DNA of 64,000 nucleotides from Macrocystis pyrifera (lineage: Eukaryota > Sar > Phaeophyceae > Laminariales > Laminariaceae), in the NCBI GenBank assembly GCA_031763025.1, contig JASSKH010000030.1, positions 7,388,130-7,452,129 on the forward strand, read 5' to 3'. Made by a program: the position numbers and the translations under genes. Below are positions 41,620 through 52,878 of this stretch, piece after piece. Every line of letters begins with the position of its first letter. Positions within the stretch are counted from its first letter, which is position 1. The notes below the pieces were generated by a model that was not told the DNA's origin, did no database searches, and was given only the letters and a program-made list of their open reading frames with translations.

Positions 41620-43500
41620 ATGTACGCGGCTGACTTGCCCCCCACTCTGACAGGCAACCTCAACAGCCAATCCCACTCAGAAGCCGCGTTCCCAATCTGC
41701 CTCTCCCCTTCTCTTCTACTATCCCCACCTCGCCCCCTGCCCCGGCTGCCCACCCGGCTTCCCTGTCCTTCCGCCAGCTCCTTGGAACTGACAGTGGGTC
41801 TTCCATAGTCGATCTTACGTATTCCGTAAAACGCCCATCTGCCCTGTTCGTGTATTATCCACGGTTAAGCTCCAATCACTGCCAGTTGTGTTGCTCTTCT
41901 ATCCTACCCGAGTGCCGCGCAAACTCTCGCAGTATCGGTTCCGCCACTTCTCCCTTTCCGTCCGATCTCCATTTCACCTCCACCTTCTCCAGCTCACTCG
42001 TTAAGCAGTACGTTGCTTGCCCTCTCGTCCACACCTCCCCCCCCCCCCCGCTCCTGTATGCCGTCAGTGGAACGTTCTCCCCTTCCGAGATACTGTTTCG
42101 AAAATCGTCGAACAGCTCCACCCACGGGTCCACGACAGACTCTCCAGCCCCCCCCGGTCCTGCACCCACCTTGTCCTCGCCGTGACCGCCCCCTTGCTTC
42201 CCTTGTCTCCTTTTGTTTCCCCTCCAAGTGTTCTTCCGCCATGTGCGCCACCCTACTCCTCTTCGGCCCTAGCTGCGCGCCTTTCTCGAGGAAAAGGCTA
42301 TGTTGCCGCCCCTGCTGCGGTAACCTGGTGCACCCCCTCTCCCTCCCCGGCGGATAATTCCCTATGCCATCATCGACAGCTGGTACGAGAAGGTCAAGCC
42401 GGCCCACGTCATCCCCCCCCTTCCCCCCCCCCCTCCCATCCGCCATTACTCTCCTGCATCACCATGATCACCTCCCCGCCCGCGTCTGGTTGCCCTCCTC
42501 CACGTACGCCCTCTTGGTCCCTGTTCCTAACGTGTTGCAGCGATAGCACCAGTCCCATCCACTACTCGGGTAAACGTTGACCACCACCCACTTCCCCGCC
42601 ACGGTTGCCACCACAGTGTTCCTTGCCGCGCGGCCGTGAACCATACACTCCCTCCGTTCATGTACAAGCTCCCACTCCTTCATCTCCCCCCAACCAATCC
42701 CCCTTCCGTCGTAAGACCTTCTAGCTCAGCCCCCTCCTCCAATTTTGCGCGCAAGTTCTCCGGTCGACTTCGCAACTCGCAGGAGAGCGTAGCGGCATGA
42801 AAATCCCCTCTCAGTTCCTTCCGCTCCAATCTGTACAAGCCCCCATTCCTTCATCTCCCCCCAACCAATCCCCCTTCCGTCGTAAGACCTTCTAGCTCAC
42901 CCACCTCCTCCAATTTTGCGCGCAAGTTCTCCGGGTCGATTTCGCAACTCGCAGGAGTGCGTAGCGGCATGAAAATCCCCTCTCAGTTCCTTCCGCTCCA
43001 ATCTCCTGGGGCTGCCGGCTGCCGCTCCTCCTCCTCCTTCCCCCCTCTCCTCCCTTCGCTGGCCCGTCCTTACTGATCGCTCTCACATCGTAGGTTGTCG
43101 TCACCATCCCCCCCAGCTCCGGGAATACATCGAAACAAGTTCCAATACACCCCCTATCTACCATACTCCCGATCTGTCAAATTTTGTATACTCCCCCCCA
43201 TTCCAGGCACAGCCCCCCCCAACTGCCTCCGATGAAGCGTCCAAAACCCGGTCATCACGCGGGACAGCTTCATGATTGTGAAAACGGCGCCAACTTCTCT
43301 CCTTCCCCCGCCAGGCCCTGCTTCGGGCCCGTCCACACTCCCCGTCTTGAACGGATTCCTTCGTCAGCCCCAGCTTCGGTCTTCCTACCACCCTTTCCCG
43401 CACCACCCCTCTCCCTCTTTTCTCTTGCCCATCCAGATGCAGCTTGCGCAGCTGCAGACGCTGCCTCACGGCCCCGACGCTCAGCCCTCCTTACCCTCTT
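41620..43500 (-). pseudogene. Second DIRS-like element: RNase H and recombinase remnants
   Basis: Minus strand, 5' to 3': LQLRKLHLDGQEKRG and a DASSEAVGGGCAWNGG RNase H start (43154-43469), then a recombinase N-terminal motif RRTCAQNWRRWVS (42892-43003). Next comes a VATVAGKWVVVNVY segment (about 42600), then EPILREFARHSGRI (His-x-x-Arg) near 41900 and a GRWAFYGIRK-like end. These match the order at 25408-30837 but are far more diverged. No RT box lies upstream, so the RT has been deleted. Stops and frameshifts are abundant. Confidence 0.7.
42661..43003. repeat. 171-bp tandem duplication in recombinase remnant
   Basis: Units begin TGTACAAGC at 42661 and 42832 and match nearly throughout (CCCCAACCAATCCCCCTTCC, GCAAGTTCTCCGG). 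The unit duplicates 57 codons of the recombinase N-terminal region. Confidence 0.9.
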
Positions 43501-44290
43501 CAAAACGCGGCCCCGCCGCGCACTTCCCTCTCGTTCTGTGCGCAGCTCCACCGCGCCATTGCACCGCCGTTCCGTGCACGCCTCCGCCGTGCACCTTCCC
43601 CCTCTTTCTGTGCGCCGTTGAATCGTTCTCCTCTCTTTCCCCGTCCATCACTCCCACTACATTAATCATTTCTACCGAAGTATCCTCTCCTAACCTTGCA
43701 GCCCCGCCTGTTGCTCCCTCCTGTGCGCTGCCGCGCTGTCGCGTTTTTGCCCTTCTTATCGTGCGCGGTCCAGCCGCACATTCTCCCCTCATTCCGGTAC
43801 GCGGCCCCGCCGCGCACTTACCCGTCCATTCCGGCCCCGCCGAGTACGCCCGCCTCGTGTTATGCGCGGTCCCGCCGCGCACTCCCCCGTTTGTCCCTTA
43901 CACGGCCCCTCCGCGCATGTCCCCGCCCGTTTAGGCTCCGCCTCGTACCTCCGCCCTGGTTCCGTGCGCGGCCCCGACTTGCACCTGCTCCGGCCCCCCG
44001 CCCTGTACGTCCCCCCTCGTTCCGTGCGCGCCCATCCCCGCGCACCTCACCCATCGTTCGGTGCGCCGCCTCGACGAGCACTTCTCTGTCCATTCCGGCC
44101 TTGCTCTGCACCTTTCCCCTCGTTCCGTGCGCGGCCCCGCCACGCATTTCTTCGCCCGTTCTAGCCTCGCTCCGTACCCTCTGCCTCGTTCCGTGCGAGG
44201 CCCCGCCACGCATTCCCTCCTTTGTCTGCTGCGCGGCCCCGCTGCGTACGTCCCCCCCCCCTGTTCCGGCCCCGCCTCGCGATTGCGATC
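43500..44290. repeat. GC-rich minisatellite in gag position
   Basis: Units with TCGTTCCGTGCGCGGCCCCG and CCGCGCA(C/T) recur at irregular 40-60-bp spacing, in two alternating variants (a GCGCGGCCCCGCC form and a CCGTTCTAGCCTCGCTCCG form). On the minus strand this gives RGGAAHGTRG-type protein repeats. It lies where a DIRS gag would be relative to 41620-43500, so it may be an expanded gag repeat or an unrelated satellite. Confidence 0.6.
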
Positions 44291-44589
44291 GATGTCGCCA
44301 CTTGCTGTTTCCCTACTCCCCTATGCTTCTATCGTCTATCTTCTCTGCCACCACTGCTACTGCTGCTACTGCTGTACCGATGCTGCCGCGTATGCCTGCC
44401 CAGTGTATACGTGTAGCTGTGCTGCTATGTACTGCGACCCCCTAACCAGGTATCTCCCTATGCTGGGCCCCTCCCCCCCCATTGCTAATTTTTCTGTAAT
44501 TTTCTTTCCGGTCCACCAAACGCAGACTGTCACGATATTCTTCCATATCCGCACTACTGTGGTTGCTTCATGAGGCCATGTACATATCC
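44291..44589. other. No recognisable feature
   Basis: Pyrimidine-rich anonymous sequence with short CTGCTAC runs. Confidence 0.4.
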
Positions 44590-44639
44590 CGGACTACACG
44601 CGATCAAAATATCGTACACAGCTTGCAAAGATTACTGTA

Positions 44640-44905
44640 GTTTCGACGACTGTCGTCTGACTCTCAAACCTCACCAACAGGCCCAAGCACGCCTTTCTAC
44701 AGGAGCGGGAGGGTTAGGGCTGCCGTCGGCAGAATCGAGGATAATGTCGGCTTCCATTAGGAGCAGGGTGGGGACCTTGCCGGAGGTTCTAGCAGACTTC
44801 ACAGGTCCGTTAGAAGACAAAGTGAGGAGGGGGCTCCGGAAATCGAGCATCATTGCTAAGCTAAGAGGCTGGCTTGCGGGAGATTTTGACACACATGGGG
44901 GGTGA
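44640..44905 (+). pseudogene. LINE-B post-RT domain fragment
   Basis: Plus frame with LKPHQQAQARLSTGAGGLGL and a following SAESRIMSASIRSRVG segment, the G-G-L-G-L motif typical after the RT palm in many LINEs. A frameshift near 44900 separates it from the next frame. The matching region of copy 2 is 62050-62160. Confidence 0.7.
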
Positions 44906-45000
44906 CGAAGGAAGCGATGGTGGGCATTGTCCCCGAATCTTGACTGGAATGGGACCTAGGTGCAGAGAGGGACCTGGCCCCAAGGGCCCCAGAGGCCGAC

Positions 45001-45594
45001 ATGCTGGCTGCGCGTGACGCCGTAACCACTAACTCGCGCAAAGCACAAGCACAAGAGTGGGGCAAGCTGGTGAATCAAGGTCGACGCGCTGCCCACACTG
45101 CTTCGTTGGAGATGCTACCGGAGATGTCACGCCCCCCCGGACCGGGCGACCCGCTGGGTGGGACCGAGACCAAGGCATGCACCAAGGCTCACTATAGGAG
45201 TCTACAGGGGGCAGGAGCCACGGCATGCCTTCGGGCGAGGCCAACGGACTCACCCCGTGTCATACCCCCAGCAGAGTTCGTGGGCATGGGAAGGCGTTTC
45301 ATGGGGATCGAGGGGCACGTGGCAGTGATGTGCCCCTGCTGCGATGCAGTTGACGTGGACACCCGCCACTCACGCATCTGTCCCAGAGCAGGGGCGCAAG
45401 TAAATCAGCACCAACCGCTTATCCACGCGATCTCCCGTACGTTGAAGCGGCTAGGAGTTCGACAACAAGTGGAGAGCGGCGAACCATTCACCGCAGACCG
45501 AAATCCGCGGATGGACATTGTCATCAGGAGAGGAGGTATCCGAAACTCTCCTAGCAGGGAGTATAGGGAGAAGTCTGTCCTTCTGGACGTCTGA
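45001..45594 (+). pseudogene. LINE-B zinc finger and restriction-like endonuclease
   Basis: A 197-codon frame. GATACLRARPTDSPRVIPP is followed by CPCCDAVDVDTRHSRIC, a C-x2-C-x8-H-x3-C-type finger at about residues 115-131. Some 50 residues later come an EPFTADRNPRMDIVI segment (the R-x-D-I of the RLE family) and KSVLLDV (an acidic residue after a hydrophobic strand). The RLE nicks the target to prime reverse transcription. The frame ends exactly after LLDV by a frameshift; the continuation lies in another frame from about 45600. Copy 2 (62700-63000) has the same layout but is more damaged. Confidence 0.7.
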
Positions 45595-45599
45595 CCCTA

Positions 45600-45960
45600 A
45601 AGCGCAGATACACCTGCGAGGAGGCAGTACTGATCACGGTGGACCAGTTGCCTCTACCTCTGAGGCGCGCAAGCGTCAACATTACGCTCGTCCGGGACAT
45701 GTGTCCTTTGACGAACGGAGTCACAACTTGTCACTTTAGCAGTGGAAAGCTTTGAGCGTCTCGGGGTAGAAGGCAGTAAGTTCATCGACCAGCTGGCAGC
45801 TATTGTCGTTGGGGGGGGTGGGGGGTAGATCGATGATAGGCATAGGGGTGGTGAAGGAACGCCTGCTTCAGATCATCTCGGTGACTACACAGGTCACCAT
45901 TTCGAGGACGGTGTCGCGCTTCAAACTCCAGCCTAGGGATCGCCAGGAAGCGAGAAGGGG
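45600..45960 (+). pseudogene. LINE-B C-terminal tail
   Basis: Across frames: DPKAQIHLRGGSTDHGG, RKRQHYARPGHVSFDERSH, a VESFERLGVEGSKFIDQL-like stretch and an RLLQIISVTTQVTISR stretch. It matches 63030-63380 in copy 2. The function of this tail is unknown; its conservation between copies marks it as part of the element. Confidence 0.65.
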
Positions 45961-46246
45961 CAGGGGAGGGGGGGGGGGGGGGGGATGACAGACCCACACC
46001 GATGGCGTGGGGATGGAAACTTGGATGGGGTTTAGGGTTTAGGAATATAACGTAAAGAGCACTGTTCCTCGTGACTGCTGTGTAGCTCACCCATCGAGGA
46101 GCCCCGTCATTCAGAAATATTAAGGTCAGAAAGTGCTACGGTATATTTAACCGATATAATCTTGTCGTATCACGCCTCGCATGATCACATGTACCTCGTA
46201 CGTATGTATCTGCGGAAGAGCATTCATTGGGCAGACAGAGGATGTG

Positions 46247-46710
46247 TGTTATGCAAATGTTAGCACATAGCCAGTATGAGTCAATGTTCTGTAGCCCTGC
46301 TCTTGTATATCGTACATCTCATCTGTGTGTTCGAATGTAACGTGCGTATGTGTATGCGGAGGAATTACTTCCGTAGAATACTCTGCTTGCTAGCTGAGTA
46401 GATCACTCTCTCGTATGGATAAGTAGATCACTCTCTCGTGTGGATAAGTAGATCACTCTCTCGTGTGGATCGTAACTATCCTGGTCAGCTCTGGGAAGCA
46501 GTCATCGTCTGGGCTCCTGCGTACTCTGCGGTTTATATCTGTGTGTGCTGGCCAACTAAGCGCCAGTGTTACAATATCTCAACATCTTCTTCACACAGTG
46601 GAAGGACTCTCGTCTTCCAGGCTACCCTCTCGGACGTGTCGTCACCTCGACTAACATCGACGACACGGCCTCTCAGCCACCGTGCCAGGGTATATCACAT
46701 ATCTACTATA
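46247..46710 (+). repeat. Left LTR of copia element
   Basis: Begins TGTTATGCAAATGTT and ends near CATATCTACTATA. It contains three 25-bp units of GTAGATCACTCTCTCGTRTGG at about 46399-46473. The right LTR has four, so the LTRs differ by one unit plus point changes. The ends are set by the candidate TSD; the terminal TG...TA is not the usual TG...CA, so boundaries are uncertain by about 12 bp. Confidence 0.8.
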
Positions 46711-47570
46711 GGTTTATGAGCCTCGGCAGTCTGTCTGAGTGAAGGCCTGCGGTGACTGCAACTTCTAGTGTCGTCGAGTGCTGTAGAGTTCACACACATC
46801 TTCCAGAAGATATTTTCCGCGAGGAGCTACTGCTGTAAGGGCCAGCTTCCTGCTGGAGGCCACACTGAGTCAACACGCTTGCTTATTGGGCCCGGACTGA
46901 TCACCTGGGCTCTCGGCTGCACATTCGGTACGCAACTATCTGTGTAAAGCATTCGGGGGCATAATTTCTAGGCGTTGACTTCGGTCGGCGAATAGGGCTG
47001 TGCGGGTTGTTGGTTCTGCGCGCGGAATGCCCTCCTCGGTATTCTGCGTGTCTTTTACTGACTACCGCCTGTGCGTGGTAATTTCGCGGGGCGTAGTCTG
47101 TCCAAGATATCTTCCACGTGCTGAGTTGCCGGCTTGGTAGCGTGTGTGGATTGAGGATACGACTGATAGCTGGTAGCCGTCCGCTGCTACAGCTACGCAC
47201 ACGTGATCGACTCACGTAAATTTACCTGCGCGTGGTATTCGCGAGGTAGGTCTGTCCAAGATATCTTCCGTGTGCTGATTTTTTATCGGTGCGTGTGTAG
47301 GCTGAGGATGTGACCAGGCCTGTTTGCATCCGTGCAGCAGCCACCAGTCTACGCTGAAAGGCGCTTAGCACGTCTGAGCAGTACATCTGACCCGTGTGCC
47401 TTAAGACGAGGCCGGAGGTGGCAACTACGTCACCGCAACACCGCAGCCTAGCCACCTGCGGTAGGTCATAGCTGTGCTCGTAGGAGCACAGTAGTCCGGA
47501 CGGACGCTGGATTGCTTCCGCCGGACGTGGGTCCTAAACTACGGAGCTGCGTGTTACCCTGGCTTCATCG

Positions 47571-48609
47571 ATGGCGGAACAATCGGGCTCCGGGCTCCAC
47601 TGCATGCTGGACTCCATTGGGAAATGCACGGGACATTCGGATTGGGAAGACCAAGCTTCGACAAGCAATCATCCTCCACGCGCCGGAGCTTCTTCCCGTC
47701 CTCGACGGGAAGAAACGCCCATCGGCAACCGCGGCGAACGCGGAAGCTGTGGCCGCGTGGGACAAGGCCAACGGTCGCCTATACTCCCTCCTCTTCTTCG
47801 TGACCTCCGGGTCTGTGCAGCTCACCGTCGGTACTCACGACGGGACGGAGGCCGGTGCCATGGGGGATGGGACGGCGGCCTGGAAAGTCCTTAACGAGCG
47901 TTTCGACGCTCAAACCCAGGAAGCTCGGCGTGCGTGTCACAACGAGCTGTTCAACTTGAGGCACCTTGCTGGCGGTGATCATATTGACTTCTTCACGAAG
48001 GGGTGGGATCTTTAGCTTCGCCTCCGGGTGCTGGGGGAGGACGTTTCGGACGCGGTATACCTGGACATCATGCCGTCAGGCCTGACCAAGGCCCCATAAT
48101 TCAAGTTCATCCGGGAGATGCACTACCGGGATGAGTTCAGCTCTGTGGACCGTCTCCAGGACCTTTCTACGTGGACCAGCAGTCGCGAAATGCGTTGGGA
48201 ACCGTGGTATCAGGACGGGGGGGGGGGCGATGGCGGTTGCATCTACAGTAACACCGACCAGTGCCACCGATGCCAGGCGTACGGGCACTTCCAGCGCGAC
48301 TGCCCCCAACAAGCACAGAAGGGCCGTCCAAAGCAAGGGAAGAACAAGGGGAAGAACAAGCGAGGCAGTGGTGGGAGTACTCAGCCAAAGTGGTACTCCT
48401 ACCACAAAACCACGACGCACAGCGATGCTGAGTGTCAGAAACCGCAGGAGCTCCGAGAGCACAAGCAGAAGGAGCTCCAAGGGTTGGCTGCGAACGTGGC
48501 GTTGCTGCAGTTCGCTGGCCAAGCCAACTTCTCCAACATCGGGAGCGCACACCTGACACACTCGTCTTCGACTCTGGCACAACCAGCCCAGTCCGAGCCG
48601 ACTACGTTC
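47571..48609 (+). pseudogene. Copia gag
   Basis: ATG at 47571 (MAEQSGSG) reads about 15 codons before a frameshift into the KLRQAIILHAPELLPVLDG, AWDKANGRLYSLLFF and AWKVLNERFDAQT frame, typical of copia gag. Stops lie at 48013-48015 (TAG) and 48097-48099 (TAA). The frame from 48118 contains the zinc knuckle CHRCQAYGHFQRDC (C-x2-C-x4-H-x4-C) and a second conserved block KWYSYHKTTTHSDAEC. It would form the nucleocapsid and bind RNA. It is broken. Confidence 0.85.
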
Positions 48610-48631
48610 GGGTTCTCCTTTAGCGCCCTAG

Positions 48632-49060
48632 GTGGGTGCTTCCTTAGCAGAGGCCGCCTCGTCGTCTGCCGCTTCCCAGACACCTCCGGCGGCGTCTGCT
48701 GCCAAACCAGAGTCACCTACGCAGGACCACCACCTACCTTCAGGGTTCTTCGGTGCGTTCATGGCGACTCCTGCAGAGTTGTCGCTTGCTTCTTTCCGCT
48801 CCGACGGATCATCCCTCCGTATGGTGGTGGACAGTGGAGCGACCGACAATTACCTCGACCCTGCGCTTACACCAAGAGTGTGGGCTCACATGCGCGATGT
48901 CGAAGACCTTCGGGTCCCACTCACGATAGTCGCTGCCGGCCAGCATCTCCTGCAAGGCGTTCCTACGGGAACTATCTTCGGTGCCGTCACAGACGACAGT
49001 GGGAATGACCGGTACGTCTCCTTTCCCGTCGTTATGGTACCACCAACCTCTTCTCCGTGA
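48632..49060 (+). pseudogene. Copia aspartic protease
   Basis: The frame contains MVVDSGATDNYLDP, the D-S-G active site, followed by strand-like residues to VVAAGQ and GIFGAVTDD-like segments (IVAAGQHLLQGVP). The frame then shifts near 49060. It would process the polyprotein. The Ala/Ser-rich N-terminal part is linker. Confidence 0.8.
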
Positions 49061-49225
49061 CCGCAGCGATGCTAAAGAGGGTGGCGACGTTGTTTCATCC
49101 GACCAACCCCAGGTTGGAGTCGGGGGCGGCGTGGTTATCCCGATGCAGACTCTCGGGGTGGACGGCACGACAGGCAAGATCATGTGCTCCATCGAGGTGA
49201 AGCTTAGGAGTCGCGCTGGGGCTAG

Positions 49226-50083
49226 ATGGTCCTCGGGGACACCCCTGATGGCCTTGCCTTGAAAGTGGGATCCCCTGATATCTGGCACCGACGCATGGGG
49301 CATATCAAAAGCAAGAGCTTGGACGTCCTGAAGAAGGCGCCCGTCAATGGCGTGGACTACACCGGAGACGTCAAGGACTGTAGTGCCTACCCGCTCGGTA
49401 AGAGCACACAACAACCTCATCCTAAGCACGCCACGTACGGCGTATGGCGCCCCTTTCAGCACGTTTCCGTCGACACTCTTGGCCCCTTCACACCTTCAGC
49501 ATTGGGCGGTTTCAAGTACGCCACCAAGTTTGTTGACCAGCAGACCAAGTGGAAGGAGATCGTTCTCATTAAGGACAAGACCTGTTTTGTGGATTCCCTC
49601 GCGTTGTTTAACAAAGGGACTGTGATTCCTACTGGCGAGCGCATCCACTGCCTCCGCGGGGATCAGGGTACGGAACTAAAGAGTGCGGAATTCCGTCAGT
49701 TCTGTCAAGACGTCGGCATCAAGCTGGAGTTTGCCTCTCCGAACACCCCTCAGCAGATTAGTGCGAACGAGCGTGCGGGTCAAACGATCGTGAGTATCGT
49801 GCGCTGCCTGCTCGCTGACTCGACTCTACTGAACTTCCTTTGGGGAGCTGATGCAGACGGCTGTCTACCTGAGCAACCGGACTCCTCATGCAGCCGTGTA
49901 AACCGGGACGCCGTACAAGGCGCTCTACGGCAAGGATGCCTGCCTCGGGCATCTTCGGATGATTGGATCCAGGGCATTCGTGCACATCGAGACCCACACC
50001 AGGAAGATGAAGCACCGTGCTTGGGAAGGACGGCTTGTCAGATACAGCATGGACAGCAAGTCGTACCGGATCTACAACTCTGA
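49226..50083 (+). pseudogene. Copia integrase
   Basis: The pre-integrase zinc motif WHRRMGHI (H21, H26) continues to C52, but the expected second Cys is Tyr (CSAYPLGK), so HHCC is damaged. The catalytic triad is visible: D83 (VDTLGPF), D146 (LRGDQGTE) and E182 (SANERAG), with positions counted from an in-frame ATG at 49226. A frameshift follows NFLWG (about residue 207). Another frame then shows the usual GSRAFVHIETHTRKMKHRAW stretch to about 50080. It would insert element cDNA. Confidence 0.85.
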
Positions 50084-50889
50084 GACGAGACGTTGACGGG
50101 AGAATCAAAATGTTGTGTTCATTGAGACACCTTCCGTCGTTCCTCCGTCGGATGAGGGTGGTTTCGGCGACGGGGAGTTCACATACGACGACCACGACGA
50201 CATGGTAAGAGACGTGCGAAACCATACTTGTGATCACTCAGTTGATTCGCTCTCTCCTGATCATGCCGTTGGGGAACCGCCTGTGACTGAACTCCTCGAG
50301 CAAATTCGTGAGACAACCAACCGTGACCTTGGGCTAAGTCCTGCTGAATCTCCTCCTGCTGACGATGCGTCTGGGGTTTCCGGTGGTACACCTGAGGGAG
50401 ATAGCCCTGCCTCGCCTGGGGGAGTAAGCCCCCCTGAGCTGGGCGAAGGTGCGTCTCCTCCTGGTTCATCACCTAGTTCTGCGACGCCGCGTGGCTCATC
50501 GTCTTCTAGTCCCGCTCTGTCTGGTGCTGTATCGCAAGATGGGCTCTGCGCGTGGGCGTGGTTCGTCTCGTGGTAGCCGAAGTGCGCGCGGTGACTCTTC
50601 GCGTGGTAGATCTGCGCGGGGAGGCCTCACGCCTCGCGGGTCGGCAGGTGGACGTGGTTCCCGTGGTGGGCGAGGTTTCACGTCGACACGTGCTGTCACC
50701 AGGTCGACTACGAACATCCCCCAACGCCAAGACCGTCCGCGATCTCCGTCGTATCTCATACGCATTCAACGCTAACGGGGAGTTTCCTGACGTCGCCCAT
50801 AGAGAAGGCTCCATCGGTTTCACGGAACATGCGTATGCTGTGGGGACATCTCAACGGGTGTTCCACGGACGATCCAAGACGCACGGGCC
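50084..50889 (+). pseudogene. Copia integrase-RT linker
   Basis: An acidic then Ser/Pro-rich segment (EGDSPASPGGVSPPEL) is followed by an Arg/Gly/Ser repeat (GSARGRGSSRGSRSARG) from about 50536, then a HREGSIGFTEHAYAVGTSQR segment in a third frame leading into the RT. At least two frame changes occur. Low complexity makes function unclear. Confidence 0.65.
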
Positions 50890-51695
50890 ATGCCGGATGG
50901 TCCGCAATGGAATGCAGCTGCCGAACGCGAGATAACGAGTCTTAAGGAGCGAAAAGTCTACAAGCTTGTCCCGCGCAAGGCAGTTCCCCCCGGGAGGAAG
51001 CGGATTAAGTCCAAGTGGGTATTCAAGCGTAAGGCAGGCGGATCCTTCAAAGGACGTCTAGTGGCTCAAGGCTGGAAGCAAGTGCCTGGACTTAACTGCG
51101 GCAGCACCTTCGCTCCGGTGTGCAGGCTGCAGAGCGTTCGGCTCGTAGCGTGCGTAGCCGTGGAATTCAACCTGGATTTGGCTTACATGGACGTGTCCAC
51201 TGCCTTTCTTTACGCAGACATCCAAGAGAAAGTGTTTGTCGAACAGGCACCTGGCTTCGAGGTCAACAGCAAGGATGGAGGTGACCTAGTCATGCAGCTA
51301 GAGAAGAGCCTTTACGGGCTGGCCCAAAGCCCCGGGAACTGGTTTCACGCCATCGACCCCGTCCTTGTTGAGATCGGTTTCGCTCCTCTCAAGTCTGACA
51401 CGTGCGTCTACTTGTACAACCACGACGGTGTCCAGATCATCTTGACGCTCTACGTCGACGACCTTCTTTTAGCCGGCAACCACTCGGACGCAATCTCGAT
51501 GGTTAAAAGGAAGTTGAAACAACGGTTCAAGATGGTCGACATCGGCGAGGTGTCGCTTGTGTTGGGCATGGAAATCAAGAGGGATAGTGAGCAAGGGACA
51601 CTGGCCATTTCCCAGGATTCGTACAGCAAGTCTATCCTCGAAAGGTTTCACGATGTCGGACTGCAAACCGACCAGCACGCCTGGCTACTCGTACG
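50890..51695 (+). pseudogene. Copia reverse transcriptase
   Basis: The 330-codon frame opens with WNAAAEREITSLKERKVYKL and has KSKWVFKRKAGGSFKGRLVA, then AYMDVSTAFLYADI with the first catalytic Asp (D101). It continues with KSLYGLAQSPGNWF and TLYVDDLLLAGN with YVDD at residues 188-191. This is the normal RVT_2 layout. The frame is intact through the RT core and shifts near 51690 (after DQHAW). It is the least damaged enzyme domain in the window. Confidence 0.9.
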
Positions 51696-52024
51696 GTCTG
51701 GAGATGTCAAACAAGCAACCAAAGGACACTCTGCTAGAGGAGGAGGAAACGCGACGTTATCAGGGCATCGTGGGGTGCCTGATGTACATTGCTCAAGGGC
51801 TCCGTTACGATATCATATATGCTACGGGCCAACTGGCTCGCCCGATGGCGAAACCCAGCAAGACGCACATGGTGGCGGCTAAGCACACTCCTCGCTACCT
51901 GGCCGGCACCACTGATTTCAATGTCACGTACAAGAGGGGAGGCTTCAAGCTTGCAGCCTTTTCGGACTCCAACTGGGCCAACAACCCTGACAACGGAAAG
52001 TCCACCTCTTGCTCTTCATCCACA
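51690..52024 (+). pseudogene. Copia RNase H, C-terminally truncated
   Basis: Shifted frame: QGIVGCLMYIAQGLRYDI, ARPMAKPSKTHM and AAFSDSNWANNPDNGKSTS, which carries the first RNase H Asp. The sequence then changes abruptly at about 52020. The remaining catalytic residues and the long C-terminal half known in copia are missing, so an internal deletion or rearrangement ends the ORF. Confidence 0.8.
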
Positions 52025-52386
52025 ACAAGTTCAAACATTTATGTTATATGTTTGTGTGTTTGTTTGGAACCTGTTCTGTTTGTGTGAATCAGCTTACCTT
52101 TTCAGTAGCCGACATTCGGTCTCGCACTATCACTGGTTGAACGAGCCATGTAGGATTGAAAGTTATGACAATTTGTTTTGTGCAGGAACAATAGCAGGTA
52201 CTTCTTTTGCAAGCGCATGAATGTATTCTAACACGTATAAAATAGGAAAGATCACTTCGTACTTTAGGGTACTTTAGTGAGAGAAACGCATGAAACGAAT
52301 TGACTTACTACGCATGTAATGAATATGCTTGCTTGGTTTAATCAATTAATTTGGTACAAATCAGAGCAACTTTCTTTGAGGTAGAG
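52025..52386 (+). other. Copia 3' internal noncoding
   Basis: AT-rich sequence between the truncated RNase H and the right LTR. A weak purine tract (TTTGAGGTAGAG) precedes the LTR and might be the polypurine tract. Confidence 0.4.
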
Positions 52387-52878
52387 TGCTATGGAAATGT
52401 TGGCACACAGCCAGTATGAGTCAATGTTCAGTAGCACTGCTCTTGTATATCGTAAATCTCATATGTGTCTGTTTGAACGTAACGTACGTATGTGTATGCG
52501 GAGGAATTACTTCCGTAGAATACTCTGCCTGCTTGCCGAGTAGATCACTCTCTCGTACGGATAAGTAGATCACTCTCTCGTGTGGATAATTAGATCACTC
52601 TCTCTTGTGGATAAGTAGATCACTCTCTCGTGTGGATCGTAGCTGTCCTGGTCAGCTCTGGGAAGCAGCCATCGTCTGGGCTCCTGCGTACTCTGCGGTT
52701 TATATCTGTGTGTGTTGACCAACTAAGTGCCAGTGTTACAGTATCTCGACATCTTCTTCACACCGTGGAAGGACTCTCGTCTTCCAGGCTACCCGCTCGG
52801 ACGTGTCATCACCTCGACTAACGTCGACGACACAAGCTCTCAGCCACCGTGCCAGAGTATATCACAATATCCATTATA
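52387..52878 (+). repeat. Right LTR of copia element
   Basis: Begins TGCTATGGAAATGTT and ends ATATCCATTATA before ATGTG. It carries four 25-bp units of the TAGATCACTCTCTC repeat. It is similar to the left LTR throughout, with several substitutions, so the insertion is not very recent. Confidence 0.85.

Larger units (their letters stand above)
44590..46090 (+). mobile_element. LINE-B copy 1 (5'-truncated, RLE-type non-LTR element)
   Basis: Contains the post-RT domain, zinc finger, restriction-like endonuclease and C-terminal tail of a LINE, then a 3' region with G17 at 45968-45984. RT is absent. The same segments occur in 61900-63560. Elements with a C-terminal CCHC finger and restriction-like endonuclease belong to the early-branching LINE groups (R2, CRE and relatives); this placement is by architecture only. 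Confidence 0.75.
46247..52878 (+). mobile_element. Ty1/copia LTR retrotransposon (defective)
   Basis: Two LTRs enclose gag, protease, integrase, RT and RNase H in that order, the copia arrangement (integrase before RT). ATGTG at 46242-46246 and 52879-52883 is a candidate 5-bp target duplication. Several frameshifts, two stops in gag and loss of the RNase H C-terminal half make it non-autonomous. About 860 bp lie between the left LTR and gag, with a duplicated segment (GTCTGTCCAAGATATCTTCC at about 47097 and 47250). Confidence 0.9.

Noticed and set aside
43184..44573. Proline-, arginine- and alanine-rich plus-strand ORFs of up to 249 codons
   Set aside because: They lie on the GC-rich minisatellite and opposite DIRS remnants; long open frames are expected in GC-rich tandem repeats.
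46027..46043. TTTAGGG-like telomeric repeat in the LINE-B copy 1 3' region
   Set aside because: Only about two units (GGGGTTTAGGGTTTAGG), which can occur by chance; no array and no chromosome-end context.
48076..49462. Long minus-strand ORFs over the copia gag, protease and integrase region
   Set aside because: Antisense shadows of a high-GC3 coding strand; the plus strand carries the recognisable zinc knuckle, DSG and DDE motifs.
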